DNA of 64,000 bases from Comamonadaceae bacterium (GCA_947450695.1 CANFWV010000005.1:1-64000), one strand, 5' to 3'; numbered from the stretch's first letter, positions 33,643 to 44,092 are shown. The notes: a model not told the origin generated them from the sequence alone. Numbers and translations: made by a program.

Positions 33643-33737
33643 TTTTAGCCTGAGGGCGTGCGCCCCATCGCTGACGACCTCATGCAGCCAAGGGCGTAAC
33701 ATTTACAACTTGAATTTTTAAACTACCGGAGATAAAG

Positions 33738-34922
33738 ATGAGTCGTGACGTTGTGATTGTCAGCGGTGTCCGCACCGCGATTGGTACGTTTGGCGGTAGC
33801 TTGAAAGACACCGCACCCACCGAGCTCGCCGCACTCGTGGTCCGCGAGTCGCTGTCTCGCGCTGACGTCGAAGGCAAAGATGTCGGTCACGTGGTTTTTG
33901 GCCACGTGGTCAACACAGAACCTAAAGACATGTATTTGTCGCGCGTCGCCGCCATCAACGGTGGTTGCGCCGAAGGCACGCCCGCCTTCAACGTCAACCG
34001 ACTTTGCGGCTCAGGCCTGCAAGCTATCCTCTCAGCCAGCCAGAGCATCTTGCTGGGCGACACCGACATCGCCATTGGCGGGGGCGCTGAAAACATGAGC
34101 CGCGCACCCTACGTCAGCCTAGCCACGCGCTTTGGTGCACGCATGGGCGACACCAAGATGGTCGACATGATGGTCGGCGCCCTGCACGACCCTTTCCACA
34201 GCATTCACATGGGCGTCACCGCCGAAAACATCGCCGCCAAATGGGGCATCTCACGCGAAGACCAAGATGCCATTGCGGTTGAAAGCCACAACCGCGCCCA
34301 GCGCGCCATCGAAGGCGGACGCTTCAAAGAGCAAATCGTGCCGGTCATGCTGAAAAGCCGCAAAGGCGATGTTGCCTACGACACCGACGAACACTTCCGC
34401 CCGAACTGCACGCTGGCCGACATGGCAAAACTCAAACCCGTCTTCATCAAAGAAAACGGCACCGTCACGGCCGGAAACGCCTCCGGCATCAACGACGCGG
34501 CTGCCGCGCTGGTGATGATGGAGGCCGGTACCGCCAAGGTCCGTGGCATTCAACCGCTGGCTCGCTTGGTGGCCTACGCGCACGCTGGAGTCGACCCCAA
34601 ATACATGGGCATTGGCCCAGTACCCGCCACACAACTGGCACTCAAAAAGGCGGGCCTGACAGTCAACGACTTGGACGTCATCGAAGCCAACGAAGCCTTT
34701 GCAGCGCAAGCCTGTGCCGTCACACGCGACCTCGGTTTAGACCCTGCGAAAGTGAATCCAAACGGCTCAGGCATTTCGCTAGGCCATCCAATCGGCGCTA
34801 CTGGTGCGCTGATCACTGTCAAGGCTTTGTACGAGCTGCAACGCATCAAAGGCCGCTACGCCTTGGTGACCATGTGCATCGGCGGTGGCCAAGGGATTGC
34901 GGCCATTTTTGAGCGCATGTGA
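33738..34922 (+). CDS. Acetyl-CoA C-acyltransferase / beta-ketothiolase (BktB/PhaA-like)
   Basis: NRLCGSGLQAI, NEAFAAQACAV, NPNGSGISLGHPIGATGA, CIGGGQGIA. Confidence 0.95.
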   Translation: MSRDVVIVSGVRTAIGTFGGSLKDTAPTELAALVVRESLSRADVEGKDVGHVVFGHVVNTEPKDMYLSRVAAINGGCAEGTPAFNVNRLCGSGLQAILSASQSILLGDTDIAIGGGAENMSRAPYVSLATRFGARMGDTKMVDMMVGALHDPFHSIHMGVTAENIAAKWGISREDQDAIAVESHNRAQRAIEGGRFKEQIVPVMLKSRKGDVAYDTDEHFRPNCTLADMAKLKPVFIKENGTVTAGNASGINDAAAALVMMEAGTAKVRGIQPLARLVAYAHAGVDPKYMGIGPVPATQLALKKAGLTVNDLDVIEANEAFAAQACAVTRDLGLDPAKVNPNGSGISLGHPIGATGALITVKALYELQRIKGRYALVTMCIGGGQGIAAIFERM

Positions 34923-34927
34923 AATTC

Positions 34928-34964
34928 AAAGGGCCCTGAAGCATCACGTGCTGCAGGATCCTTT
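34928..34964. terminator. Possible bidirectional hairpin between convergent thiolase and soxA genes
   Basis: AAAGG-gc-CCTG-aa-GC-atcacgt-GC-tg-CAGG-at-CCTTT interrupted stem. Confidence 0.4.
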
Positions 34965-34975
34965 GTGATCATGGG

Positions 34976-35779
34976 CTACTTGCGAACGGCCGGCACTTCA
35001 AGCGGTAAACCCTCCCCACGCCACATCAGGTAAAGACTGAGCTGGCGGGCCTCCTGCGCACCCCACTCTAACGGTTCGGCACGCACGCCCGCAAAACAGC
35101 TGCGCAAGCGCCGCTCAAGCGATCCCATGCCTTGCCATTCGAGCCGATAGACTGGATACGCATTGGGCTGACCCTGGCTCAAGAGATCCGTGAACAAACG
35201 CTTGCCTTGATTCTGATCATGGCAGTTGGCGCAAGACAAATTTAACTGCCCCTGCCGCCTTAAAAAAAGTGCCTCCCCTTGCGCCCACTGGGATCGAGCC
35301 GCACCATCAATGTTGACACGCAAGGGCATGTTGTTCGACGCTTGACTCACATACAAGGTAAGTGCCAGTAAATCATCAGACTCCCACTTCAGCTCAGGCC
35401 CCTTCTGGTGCTGAGTCCGGCACAGACGGATTCGGTCTTCAAGATTGAGCAGCCGACCCGTCTTGAGGTCCAGTGCTGGATAGCGCGTCGCAACGCCACG
35501 CATACGCTGCGGAGCTTCTCCGTGACAGCTTTGGCAGCTTTTCCCGTCGACGCCTAAGGATTCGCGCCAGCGCTGCTCACCACGGGTCAACCACAGTTGC
35601 GCCGGGTTGCCAAAGTCGTCTGCTTGCAACGCGCGCACATCAGCACCAGCAAAAGCCAAGCCTGACTTCAGCTGCTCCATCGGCAAACGACGTGTCTGGG
35701 ACTCGGCGGGAGACACTAACACCATCAGCCCAATGCTGAGCGCCAGCAACAACACGCGCCACAAAGAACGGTCGATCAC
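34976..35779 (-). CDS. soxA: Diheme cytochrome c SoxA
   Basis: CQSCHG and CANCHD heme motifs; YPALDLKTGRLLNLEDRIRLCR; YPVYRLEWQGMGSLERRLRSCFAGVRAEP; GTG start overlapping the soxZ stop (GTGA). Confidence 0.92.
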   Translation of the reverse strand: MIDRSLWRVLLLALSIGLMVLVSPAESQTRRLPMEQLKSGLAFAGADVRALQADDFGNPAQLWLTRGEQRWRESLGVDGKSCQSCHGEAPQRMRGVATRYPALDLKTGRLLNLEDRIRLCRTQHQKGPELKWESDDLLALTLYVSQASNNMPLRVNIDGAARSQWAQGEALFLRRQGQLNLSCANCHDQNQGKRLFTDLLSQGQPNAYPVYRLEWQGMGSLERRLRSCFAGVRAEPLEWGAQEARQLSLYLMWRGEGLPLEVPAVRK

Positions 35780-36108
35780 GTCGCGGGCGGCAGTACAGTC
35801 ACGCTTTGCCGCAGCTCGCCGGTGACGCCCTGCTCGTCGATCCATTGAACCCACAACTCACCGGATTCGCCTGCGCGAAAATAAAACTCAAACAAGGGAT
35901 TGCCGGCAATCCCCGATGAAAGTTCGACCTTGAAGACCTGCTGCCCACCGTAGGTGCAGGTCAGCCAAACAATCACGTTGCGGGGAATCAGCTGGCCCTG
36001 TAAGTCCTGCAAATAGCCGCTGTCCATCGGGTGTTGGATCAACAGCCGCGCCTTGACAACGTCACCGCGGACGATGCGGGTGGGAACCTGCAAACGGGCA
36101 TTGCTCAT
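35776..36108 (-). CDS. soxZ: Sulfur-compound carrier subunit SoxZ
   Basis: RIVRGDVVKARLLIQHPMDSG...PRNVIVWLTCTYGGQQVFKVELSSGIAGNPLFEFYFRAGESGELWVQWID. Confidence 0.92.
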   Translation of the reverse strand: MSNARLQVPTRIVRGDVVKARLLIQHPMDSGYLQDLQGQLIPRNVIVWLTCTYGGQQVFKVELSSGIAGNPLFEFYFRAGESGELWVQWIDEQGVTGELRQSVTVLPPAT

Positions 36109-36618
36109 TCAGGTGCCGTCCACACAAGCCGACTCGGTAACGATCACATCCACTCGCTGGTAGCGAAAGCTGCCATCGGACAAACGCGCCAACGCCACCA
36201 CCATCTGAGAACCCGCCAATCGAATGCGCGAACTCACTTCGGCACGACCGGACCAAGGCCCAAGATGAAAAACAGCCATCTGCGTGGCAGGGTTACGCTG
36301 TGACAGCAAATAAATGTGTGTGACATGCGCATCAGGTGTCATGGGACTTTCAACCTGCACCGACACCGGGACCAAGTAGCCGTTGTCGGCCAGAATCGGC
36401 AACATCAGTTTCACACCCTGCGGCAACGCCACACCGCCTTGTAACAGAGGCGCCAGCATTTCCTCGAGACTCAGTAAATGGCCAGAAATCATGCCTTGCG
36501 AACGGGCCGGCAAGACGCTCATAGAGGTCATCGCCAAGACGCCGCTCGCGAATTGCTGCAGCCAACGGCGACGCCTCGACACCACCGTCACGTTGTGAAC
36601 ATCACAAACGACACTCAT
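36109..36618 (-). CDS. soxY: SoxY-like carrier protein with non-canonical C-terminal arm (...TESACVDGT)
   Basis: RRRRWLQQF Tat-like signal; LPILADNGYLVPVSVQVESPMTPDAHVTHIYLLSQRNPATQMAVFHLGPWSGRAEVSSRIRLAGSQMVVALARLSDGSFRYQRVDVIVTESACVDGT*. Confidence 0.88.
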   Translation of the reverse strand: MSVVCDVHNVTVVSRRRRWLQQFASGVLAMTSMSVLPARSQGMISGHLLSLEEMLAPLLQGGVALPQGVKLMLPILADNGYLVPVSVQVESPMTPDAHVTHIYLLSQRNPATQMAVFHLGPWSGRAEVSSRIRLAGSQMVVALARLSDGSFRYQRVDVIVTESACVDGT

Positions 36619-37070
36619 GGTCGATGACTTCCAAGAGGACCCGTGGGAGATTGATCACGCAGCAGATAGGCCACGATGTCTTCAAGCGCTTGTCCCGACA
36701 GTACCGTCTGACCGACATACGCGGTGACGACGCGCTGCAAGCCTTGCGTGCTGAAGTAAGCCGGCATCACCGTGTCAGGATTCAAGAGCCTGGGGTCAGC
36801 GATACGCTGTCGGATCTGCTCTGCGTCAGCGCGTTCAGCCAGCCCCACCAATGAAGGGCCGATGTCACCGCCTCCAACCAAACCGGGCACCACGTGACAC
36901 AGCACGCAACCGCTGTCTTGCCGATTGCTGAGCAACGCACGGCCTCTTTCAACACTGGCCGAGGCCTTCCAAGCGGTAGCAGGAAGGCGATCTTGCGCCA
37001 ATGCAGACAAGGAGCAGAAACCAAGCATCGCCCAAGCCACCCAGGTGCGACACCTAGAACTCAGGCTCAT
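36615..37070 (-). CDS. soxX: Monoheme cytochrome c SoxX
   Basis: CVLCH heme motif; GDIGPSLVGLAERADAEQIRQRIADPRLLNPDTVMPAYFSTQGLQRV...LSGQALEDIVAYL. Confidence 0.9.
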   Translation of the reverse strand: MSLSSRCRTWVAWAMLGFCSLSALAQDRLPATAWKASASVERGRALLSNRQDSGCVLCHVVPGLVGGGDIGPSLVGLAERADAEQIRQRIADPRLLNPDTVMPAYFSTQGLQRVVTAYVGQTVLSGQALEDIVAYLLRDQSPTGPLGSHRP

Positions 37071-39223
37071 GCGCGCGCCAAACTCAGTCCGTGGTTCTTA
37101 AGCGGCAGAGACCGAATACGCTTGCCAGAGGCCGCAAAAATCGCATTGGCCAGCGCCGGCGCCAGCGGTGCCTGTGCCGGCTCGCCAACGCCGCCCCAAA
37201 AACCTCCGGTAGGCGCAATGACCGCCTGAACTTTTGGCATTTCATTCAGGCGCATCAGGCGGTAGTCATGAAAGTTTGATTGCTCGATCCGTCCGTCCTT
37301 GAGCGTCATCTCACCCCAGAAAATAGCGCTCAAACCATGCACCACGCTACCTTGAATTTGCGCCTCAATGTTGTCAGGATTGACCACGTAGCCTGGGTCA
37401 ATACCCATGACCACACGGTGAATCTTGACTTCACCCTTGGCACTGACAGAGACCTCGCAAACGCAGGCGGTGTAGCTGCCGTAACCCTCGGTTTCGGCAA
37501 TGCCACGGAACACACCCTTGGGCAGCGGCCCCCCCCAGTTGGCTGCTTTGGCGACGGCTTGCAAAATGCTACGGTCACGCGGCGATTTCTCGCCCAACAG
37601 GCTCAGCCTGAACGCCAGCGGATCCTTGCCAGCCGCATGCGCGAGCTCGTCAATAAAACTCTCACGCATATAAGGGTTTTGCGAATGGCCCACCGTGCGC
37701 CAAAAGCCCACCGGCACATTGGTGTTGCGCTGTGCGTAATCGACCAGACTGTTTGGAATGTCGTAGGGATGGTCTTGCAAAGACGCCACCGCTTGACCGT
37801 CAACACCCTTAGGCAGTGGCAGCTTGAGGAGCGTGGCCAAAAGCGAGGGCGCGCTAACACGGATGTGCAATGCATCGACCTTGCCGCCGACGTCCATCGC
37901 AGCTTTGAAACGCACCAAACTGGCCGGACGATACAAGTCGTGCTGAATGTCCTCTTCACGGCTCCAGATCATCTTCACCGGCTTGCCGGCCATAGCCTTG
38001 GCAATCATCACACCCTGACGCGTGAAATCCTGCGGACTCTTACGGCCCAGACCGCCACCAAGTTGCATCGGATAGACCATGACCTTGTCTTGCGGCACAC
38101 CCGCTGTCGCAGCAGAAACCGCCAGTGTCCCTTCCGGATTTTGCGTTGATGTCCAAACCTCCAGCTTGTCGCCCTGCAGCCAAGCCGTGCAAACCATCGG
38201 CTCCATGGTGGCGTGTGCGAGATAAGGCGTGAAGTACTCCGCCTCATAGACTTTGCTGGCGCTCGCCAAGGCTTGAGTCGTGTTGCCATCGTTGCGAGCC
38301 ACCGCCAGTTCGGGCTGATCCATACCGGCTCGGAAGTGAGTCATGATGGCCGTATTGTTGAGCGTGGCATGCTCGCCGGTGTCCCAGTCAATAGCCACTT
38401 CACGCAGCGCTTCTTTAGCGCGCCACCAGTTGTCAGCCACCACCGCAACAAACTCACCCAGATTGAGCACCTTGACGATGCCTCGGCGGTTTTCCACCTT
38501 GCTGGCATCCATCGACTTGACGCGCCCGTTGAATACCGGACAGGCCGCCACCGCGGCATACAACATGCCCGGCAATTGAGCGTCGATACCGTAGCGAATC
38601 TTGCCGACCACGATGTCGGGAATGTCTACACGCGCGATCGGCTTACCCACAATCTTCCAGTCCTTCGGGTCCTTGAGCTGAACCTCCTTCGGCGCCTCTA
38701 GCAGGGCGGCGGTCGCTGCCAGTTTGCCGTAACTCAGCGACCGTTTGCTCGCCAAGTGATGCACCTTGCCAAGCGCCGTCGTGCATTGACTGGCCGGCAC
38801 GCCCCAGCTTTGCGCCGCTGCAGCGACCAGCATGTAGCGCGCAGTACCACCGGCTTGACGAAGATAAGCCTGCGAATTGCGAATGGTCCGACTACCAACG
38901 GCTGCCATGTCGCCGTAAACGCGTTTTTGCCGCAGATTTTCGTGCGCCGTGGCGTATTCGACACGGACATTTTTCCAGTCGGCGTCCAGCTCCTCGGCCA
39001 CCAGCATAGGGGCGGAAGTTCGGCTGCCTTGGCCCATTTCGACACGGGCATAACGAATAATGATGGTCTCATCAGGCTGAATTTCGATCCAAGCATTCAG
39101 CTTAGGTGTGTCGGCAGCTTGCGCACGTTCTGGCAGATAAAACGCCAAACTTAAGCCCGCAGCAGCGGTAGCCGAAACTTGCAGAAAGTGCCTGCGCTCC
39201 GGGGAAGTTACTAGCGGGTTCAT
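37067..39223 (-). CDS. Xanthine oxidase-family molybdopterin-binding subunit (isoquinoline 1-oxidoreductase beta/IorB-like), Tat-exported
   Basis: [23 protein letters not shown] Tat signal; [30 protein letters not shown]; catalytic [19 protein letters not shown]. Confidence 0.92.
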   Translation of the reverse strand: MNPLVTSPERRHFLQVSATAAAGLSLAFYLPERAQAADTPKLNAWIEIQPDETIIIRYARVEMGQGSRTSAPMLVAEELDADWKNVRVEYATAHENLRQKRVYGDMAAVGSRTIRNSQAYLRQAGGTARYMLVAAAAQSWGVPASQCTTALGKVHHLASKRSLSYGKLAATAALLEAPKEVQLKDPKDWKIVGKPIARVDIPDIVVGKIRYGIDAQLPGMLYAAVAACPVFNGRVKSMDASKVENRRGIVKVLNLGEFVAVVADNWWRAKEALREVAIDWDTGEHATLNNTAIMTHFRAGMDQPELAVARNDGNTTQALASASKVYEAEYFTPYLAHATMEPMVCTAWLQGDKLEVWTSTQNPEGTLAVSAATAGVPQDKVMVYPMQLGGGLGRKSPQDFTRQGVMIAKAMAGKPVKMIWSREEDIQHDLYRPASLVRFKAAMDVGGKVDALHIRVSAPSLLATLLKLPLPKGVDGQAVASLQDHPYDIPNSLVDYAQRNTNVPVGFWRTVGHSQNPYMRESFIDELAHAAGKDPLAFRLSLLGEKSPRDRSILQAVAKAANWGGPLPKGVFRGIAETEGYGSYTACVCEVSVSAKGEVKIHRVVMGIDPGYVVNPDNIEAQIQGSVVHGLSAIFWGEMTLKDGRIEQSNFHDYRLMRLNEMPKVQAVIAPTGGFWGGVGEPAQAPLAPALANAIFAASGKRIRSLPLKNHGLSLARA

Positions 39224-39678
39224 GCACGGACTCCTTTGGCAGCAACCGCGTGAATCGCCTTGCGGATGCGGGCATAAGTGCCACAACGGCATATGTTCGT
39301 CATGGCCGCGTCGATGTCTTCATCGGTCGGCTTCGGTTTCTTTTTAAGTAAAGCCACGGCCGCCAAAATCTGGCCGCCCTGGCAATAGCCGCACTGCGGT
39401 ACTTGATGCTCAACCCATGCTTTTTGCACGGGATGCAACTTGCCCTTGGTCGCTAGACCCTCAATCGTCATCACCTGCTGACCGGCAGCAGCGGAAACCG
39501 GATAAGAGCAAGAACGCACGGGCTCTCCATTGAGCAACACCGTGCAGGCGCCGCATTGCGCCACACCGCAGCCGAACTTCGGCCCCTTGATATCAAGCTC
39601 ATCGCGCAAAGCCCACAACAAAGGCATTTCGGGTTCGACATCCAGCTCAAGCGCTTTTCCATTGACATTGAGTTTCAT
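39220..39678 (-). CDS. (2Fe-2S)-binding subunit of the molybdenum hydroxylase (IorA-like)
   Basis: [18 protein letters not shown] and [17 protein letters not shown]...[16 protein letters not shown] cluster motifs; ATGA overlap with the Mo subunit. Confidence 0.94.
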   Translation of the reverse strand: MKLNVNGKALELDVEPEMPLLWALRDELDIKGPKFGCGVAQCGACTVLLNGEPVRSCSYPVSAAAGQQVMTIEGLATKGKLHPVQKAWVEHQVPQCGYCQGGQILAAVALLKKKPKPTDEDIDAAMTNICRCGTYARIRKAIHAVAAKGVRA

Positions 39679-39784
39679 TCAGGCAGCTCCGTCATTTACA
39701 AAAGCCCACACATTAGGTGAATGCCGTGAAATTGACAATAGGTATTCGCCACATGGACTGAACTAACCCAACACCTTGGAGCGA

Positions 39785-40093
39785 TCACAACACGCGGAAA
39801 GATCCAACAACGCAAGCCAAGGAGCGTGCATTCAAATGAACATCACCAACATGCCCTTTGTCGGCAAACCAGTGCTGAGCCGTTAGGGCAATAATCTTTG
39901 AACCACGCTGAAGTGTGTCCAACGCCAAATCGCTTCGCGTGTGAGCGCGCAACCGATTCACCAGAATCATCTCGGCCAAGCCGGCCTGCAAACTAACGAC
40001 TCGACGGTGTGGCGCCTCATTCAGCGTCTGTGCCACAAAGTCCGCCGGCCGCATGACGTCGCTGAATTGATGCGCGATTGTTGAACTGTCCAT
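39785..40093 (-). CDS. Hypothetical protein upstream of the Mo-Sox operon (start uncertain; ORF open to 40306)
   Basis: ORF MDSSTIAHQFSDVMRPADFVAQTLNEAPHRRVVSLQAGLAEMILVNRLRAHTRSDLALDTL...; no family recognised. Confidence 0.4.
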   Translation of the reverse strand: MDSSTIAHQFSDVMRPADFVAQTLNEAPHRRVVSLQAGLAEMILVNRLRAHTRSDLALDTLQRGSKIIALTAQHWFADKGHVGDVHLNARSLACVVGSFRVL

Positions 40094-40242
40094 ACCAATA
40101 GTGGGTAAAAAAAGGTGGGTGAGAGCGTTCCGCCGACGAAATAAGTCCAGAGAGGGATGCGTCAACTCAATGAAGTCACAAGAGTAAAAAGAACATCGAA
40201 AACTTTGAATCAGGGCCTGACCCCTAGGTTTGTAGGACCAGT

Positions 40243-40302
40243 CCGATAGCATCAAAAACTGCCCCTTCCCCAGCAGGAAATTTCGGAAACCGATAGCATC
40301 AA
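40243..40302. repeat. Direct repeat CCGATAGCATCAA, two copies 47 bp apart
   Basis: 40243-40255 and 40290-40302; related CCGTAGCAT further downstream at about 40336. Confidence 0.6.
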
Positions 40303-40389
40303 TCACTGATCTGGAGGAACTTTTTTGGTTCCGGCCGTAGCATTTCTTTGCAAGGTCCGTTTTTTATTTATCAACAACAAGGCTTTTGC

Positions 40390-41493
40390 ATGACTACTCT
40401 TTTTACCCCTCTACAAGTGGGTGATATTCACCTCGCTAACAGGATCGTGATGGCGCCACTGACGCGCAACCGCGCGCCGGACGCGACGCCAACACCACTC
40501 ATGATCGAGTACTACACACAGCGCGCAACAGCGGGTTTGCTCATCACTGAAGCCACCGCTATCAGCCAGCAAGGCCAAGGTTATTCAGATGTGCCGGGCC
40601 TGTATGGCACCGAGCAACTCGATGGCTGGAAAAAAATCACGGACAGCGTGCACAAGGCCGCAGGCAAGATAGTGGTCCAACTATGGCATGTGGGTCGGAT
40701 TTCACACACCGACCTGCAACCAAACAATGGCGCGCCCGTCGCACCTTCCGCCATAGCAGCAAAAGCCAAAACCGTGCTGATCAAAGACGGGGTGCCGGTT
40801 TTTGTCGACACCTCCATGCCACGCGCACTCACTTCAGAAGAATTGCCAGGCATCGTGCACACCTTCCAAGCCGCCGCGCGCAATGCGGTCGAAACAGCGG
40901 GCTTTGATGGCGTCGAAATTCATGCCGCCAACGGCTACCTGCTCGATCAGTTTTTGAAAAATGGAAGCAACCAGCGGACAGACGATTACGGCGGCAGCAT
41001 TGAGAACCGCGCCCGTCTTCTGCTTGAAATTGTGCGCGCAGTGACAGATGCCGTCGGCGGTGGTCGTACGGGCATCCGCCTGTCACCCGTGACACCGGCT
41101 GGTGATGTGCACGACACCGATCCGCAACCCCTGTTTGAATACGTGCTGCGTGAACTGGCTCAATTTAACCTTGCCTACGTGCACATTATTGAAGGTGCTA
41201 CAGGCGGAGCACGGGAAATGGCCGATCGGCCGATTGACTACGCTGCATTGAAGCGCGCTTACCGCGTCGCCGGTGGCAAAGGCGCATGGATGGTCAACAA
41301 CGGCTACGACAAAGCATTGGCCGAAAAAGCGCTCGCCAAAGGCGACGATTTGGTCGCCTTTGGCCGGCCTTTCATCGCCAATCCTGACCTCGTGCGCCGC
41401 CTGCGTGAAGACGCACCGATGAACACGCCAGACCAAGCCACCTTTTACGGCGGTGGCATTAAAGGCTACACGGACTATCCAGCGCTGGCCTAA
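40390..41493 (+). CDS. Old yellow enzyme-family alkene reductase (NemA-like)
   Basis: [82 protein letters not shown]. Confidence 0.95.
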   Translation: MTTLFTPLQVGDIHLANRIVMAPLTRNRAPDATPTPLMIEYYTQRATAGLLITEATAISQQGQGYSDVPGLYGTEQLDGWKKITDSVHKAAGKIVVQLWHVGRISHTDLQPNNGAPVAPSAIAAKAKTVLIKDGVPVFVDTSMPRALTSEELPGIVHTFQAAARNAVETAGFDGVEIHAANGYLLDQFLKNGSNQRTDDYGGSIENRARLLLEIVRAVTDAVGGGRTGIRLSPVTPAGDVHDTDPQPLFEYVLRELAQFNLAYVHIIEGATGGAREMADRPIDYAALKRAYRVAGGKGAWMVNNGYDKALAEKALAKGDDLVAFGRPFIANPDLVRRLREDAPMNTPDQATFYGGGIKGYTDYPALA

Positions 41494-43730
41494 TCAGCGC
41501 GACTTGAAGGCTGCTTAAGCCGCCAACGCTTGAGCAGCAAGGCATTGGCCATGACGCTGACACTTGACAGCGCCATGGCCCCGCCAGCCAGCACGGGGTT
41601 CAAGTAGCCCAATGCAGCCAGCGGAATGCCGGCCACGTTATAGGCAAAAGCCCAAAACAAGTTCTGCCGAATTTTCATCACCGTGCGGTGTGAAATATCC
41701 AGCGCGCCTTCGACCAACGAGACATCGCCACGCATGAGCGTCACGCCGGCTGCGTGCATGGCCACATCCGTGCCGGTGCCCATGGCCATGCCGATATCAG
41801 CCGCGGCCAAAGCGGGTGCATCATTGACGCCGTCACCGACCATCACAACTGTTTTGCCCCCCTGCTTAAGCTCTGCGACCTTCGCCGCCTTATCGCCAGG
41901 CATAACTTCCGCCATCACTTCGTCAGCGCTGAGACCCAGCCTTGCACCCATGGCCAATGCCGCGCCGTGGTTGTCACCAGAGATCATCATGATGCGCAGA
42001 CCGCGAGCGCGCAGCGACGCCAAGGCTTCGCGAGCGCCCGGCTTGGGTTCATCGGCAAAGCCCATCAATGCGCGCAACTCCAACCCTTGCGGCGTGCGCT
42101 GAAGCAAGGCCGACAAGGTCGCGCCTTCGTTTTGCAGGCGCTCGGCTTCCGGAGTCAAACCACCGAGGTTCACACCGAGCTCGTCGACCCAGCGCAGGCT
42201 GCCAATCAGATACTCGGCGCCCGCAACGCGGCCTTCGGTACCTCTACCAGCCACAGCGCGCACGTCGTCCGGCGCCAGCACGTCCAAGCCTCGCTCTTTG
42301 GCGGCATTCAAGACGGCGCGTGCGAGTGGGTGTTCACTGCCGCTTTGCAAGCTAGCCGCCGCGCATAACTGAGCAGACTCTTCAGCATCACCGACGGCCA
42401 CAAACGCCACCAAACGTGGATGACCCACCGTCAACGTCCCGGTCTTGTCAAACGCCACTGTGTCGGCGCGGTGCGCCAACTCCAGCGCCTGCGCGTCCTT
42501 GATCAAAATGCCCGCACGCGCCGCCACGCCAGTCCCAGCCATGATGGCCACAGGCGTGGCCAAACCCAACGCGCAAGGACAAGCAATCACCAGCACCGCC
42601 ACCGCGCGGATCAATGCCACCTCCAGCGGCTCACCCATGGCCAACCAACTTAGCACGGTGGCCACTCCAATCAGCAAGACGACGGGCACAAACACGGCCG
42701 AAACCTTGTCAACCAAGCGCTGAATCGGCGCCTTCGCCGCTTGGGCGTCCTCTACGAGACCGATGATTTTGGAGAGCACCGTGTCGCGTCCCACCGCGCT
42801 GACCAGCATGACTACACGGCCATCGCCGTTGATGCTGCCGCCGGTGAGCGTCGCCTCAGCCTCTTTGGTCACTGGCAACGGCTCACCCGTGAGCATGGAT
42901 TCATCAACCTGCGTGCGACCTTCTTTCAACACACCATCAACAGGTACGCGCTCGCCGGGCAAGACCGCGACACGGTCATCCACCAACAACTCAGCCACCG
43001 GCACATCGGTCTGCTCGCCGGTGCGCAAGATCACATGCGCCAACGCTGGGCGCAAGGCATGCAAGGCGCGAATGGCCGCCGTGGTCTGCCGCTTCGCCCG
43101 CGTCTCTAACCACTTGCCCAACATCACCAGCGAAATCACCACCGCCGAGGCCTCAAAGTACAGATGCGGCATGCTGCCAGGCTCGGCACTCAACCACAGC
43201 CACACCGACAACCCCCAGCCCGCGCTAGTGCCAATGGCGACGAGCAAATCCATGTTGCCCGTCAGCGCCTTCAGCGCATGCCAGCCGGCCCGGTAAAAAC
43301 GGGCGCCCAGAATAAATTGCACCGGCGTCGCCAACAAGAACTGCTGCCACGCCGGCAACATCCAGTGTCGGCCAAACAGATCTGCCAACATCGGCAAAAC
43401 CAAGGGCGCGGCCAGTGCCAGCGCCATTGCAACAGGCGCAAAACCAGCCCAAGGTGAAGCGTCTGGTGCATCGTTCATCAGGTCGGTTTCTCGCACGCCA
43501 TAACCGGCTTCCCGGACCGCCCGACGCATCATGGCTTCTGCCTGACCCGATGCACTAAACGTAATTCGCGCTGATTCCGTTGCCAAATTCACCGTGGCGT
43601 CTTGCACGCCAGGTACTTTTTTCAAGGCCTTCTCAACTCGCGAGACGCAGGAGGCACAGGTCATCCCCTCAATACCAAGGTCTAAGCTGCAAGTAGAGGC
43701 GGTAGAGTCAGCGACAAGTGGGATGTTCAT
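41490..43730 (-). CDS. copA: Copper-translocating P-type ATPase
   Basis: [58 protein letters not shown]. Confidence 0.95.
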   Translation of the reverse strand: MNIPLVADSTASTCSLDLGIEGMTCASCVSRVEKALKKVPGVQDATVNLATESARITFSASGQAEAMMRRAVREAGYGVRETDLMNDAPDASPWAGFAPVAMALALAAPLVLPMLADLFGRHWMLPAWQQFLLATPVQFILGARFYRAGWHALKALTGNMDLLVAIGTSAGWGLSVWLWLSAEPGSMPHLYFEASAVVISLVMLGKWLETRAKRQTTAAIRALHALRPALAHVILRTGEQTDVPVAELLVDDRVAVLPGERVPVDGVLKEGRTQVDESMLTGEPLPVTKEAEATLTGGSINGDGRVVMLVSAVGRDTVLSKIIGLVEDAQAAKAPIQRLVDKVSAVFVPVVLLIGVATVLSWLAMGEPLEVALIRAVAVLVIACPCALGLATPVAIMAGTGVAARAGILIKDAQALELAHRADTVAFDKTGTLTVGHPRLVAFVAVGDAEESAQLCAAASLQSGSEHPLARAVLNAAKERGLDVLAPDDVRAVAGRGTEGRVAGAEYLIGSLRWVDELGVNLGGLTPEAERLQNEGATLSALLQRTPQGLELRALMGFADEPKPGAREALASLRARGLRIMMISGDNHGAALAMGARLGLSADEVMAEVMPGDKAAKVAELKQGGKTVVMVGDGVNDAPALAAADIGMAMGTGTDVAMHAAGVTLMRGDVSLVEGALDISHRTVMKIRQNLFWAFAYNVAGIPLAALGYLNPVLAGGAMALSSVSVMANALLLKRWRLKQPSSRAD

Positions 43731-43744
43731 GAGCGGAGCATAAA

Positions 43745-43769
43745 CCCTGACATCCTGGCAAGGTCAAGC
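43745..43769 (-). promoter_or_regulatory. Candidate CueR operator/promoter for copA
   Basis: Minus strand GCTTGACCTTGCCAGGATGTCAGGG, matching the copZ-side element TTGACCTTGCCANGAT. Confidence 0.55.
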
Positions 43770-43820
43770 GTTTTTTTGAACGTTTTTGACTGAGTACTTT
43801 TAGCCTCGTGCAAATAAAAC

Positions 43821-43853
43821 TTGACCTTGCCATGATAGGAAGCTTCAGACTAT
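43821..43853 (+). promoter_or_regulatory. Candidate CueR operator/promoter for copZ-cueR
   Basis: TTGACCTTGCCATGATAGGAAGCTTCAGACTAT; -35-like TTGACC with dyad CCTTgCC/GGaAGctt. Confidence 0.6.
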
Positions 43854-43881
43854 GCTCATATCAATACAGAGGAACTGAGCC

Positions 43882-44079
43882 ATGAACCAAACCTTCACCG
43901 TTACCGGCATGACCTGCGGTCATTGCGAACGCGCCGTTAAAAACGCCGTCCAGCAACTTGACCCGCAAGCCCAAGTCAGCATCGACCGTGCCGCCAACCG
44001 CGTTGATATCGACAGCGCGCAACCCCGCGAAGCCTTGGCCAAAGCCATCGCCGAAGAAGGTTATGGCGTCACCGCCTGA
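43882..44079 (+). CDS. copZ: Copper chaperone, heavy-metal-associated domain
   Basis: MNQTFTVTGMTCGHCERAVKNAVQQLDP. Confidence 0.93.
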   Translation: MNQTFTVTGMTCGHCERAVKNAVQQLDPQAQVSIDRAANRVDIDSAQPREALAKAIAEEGYGVTA

Positions 44080-44092
44080 TGCATCCAAGGAC

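Noticed and set aside
37280-38149. 289-aa plus-strand ORF inside the Mo subunit gene
   Set aside because: Antisense shadow; the minus-strand product has full family motifs.
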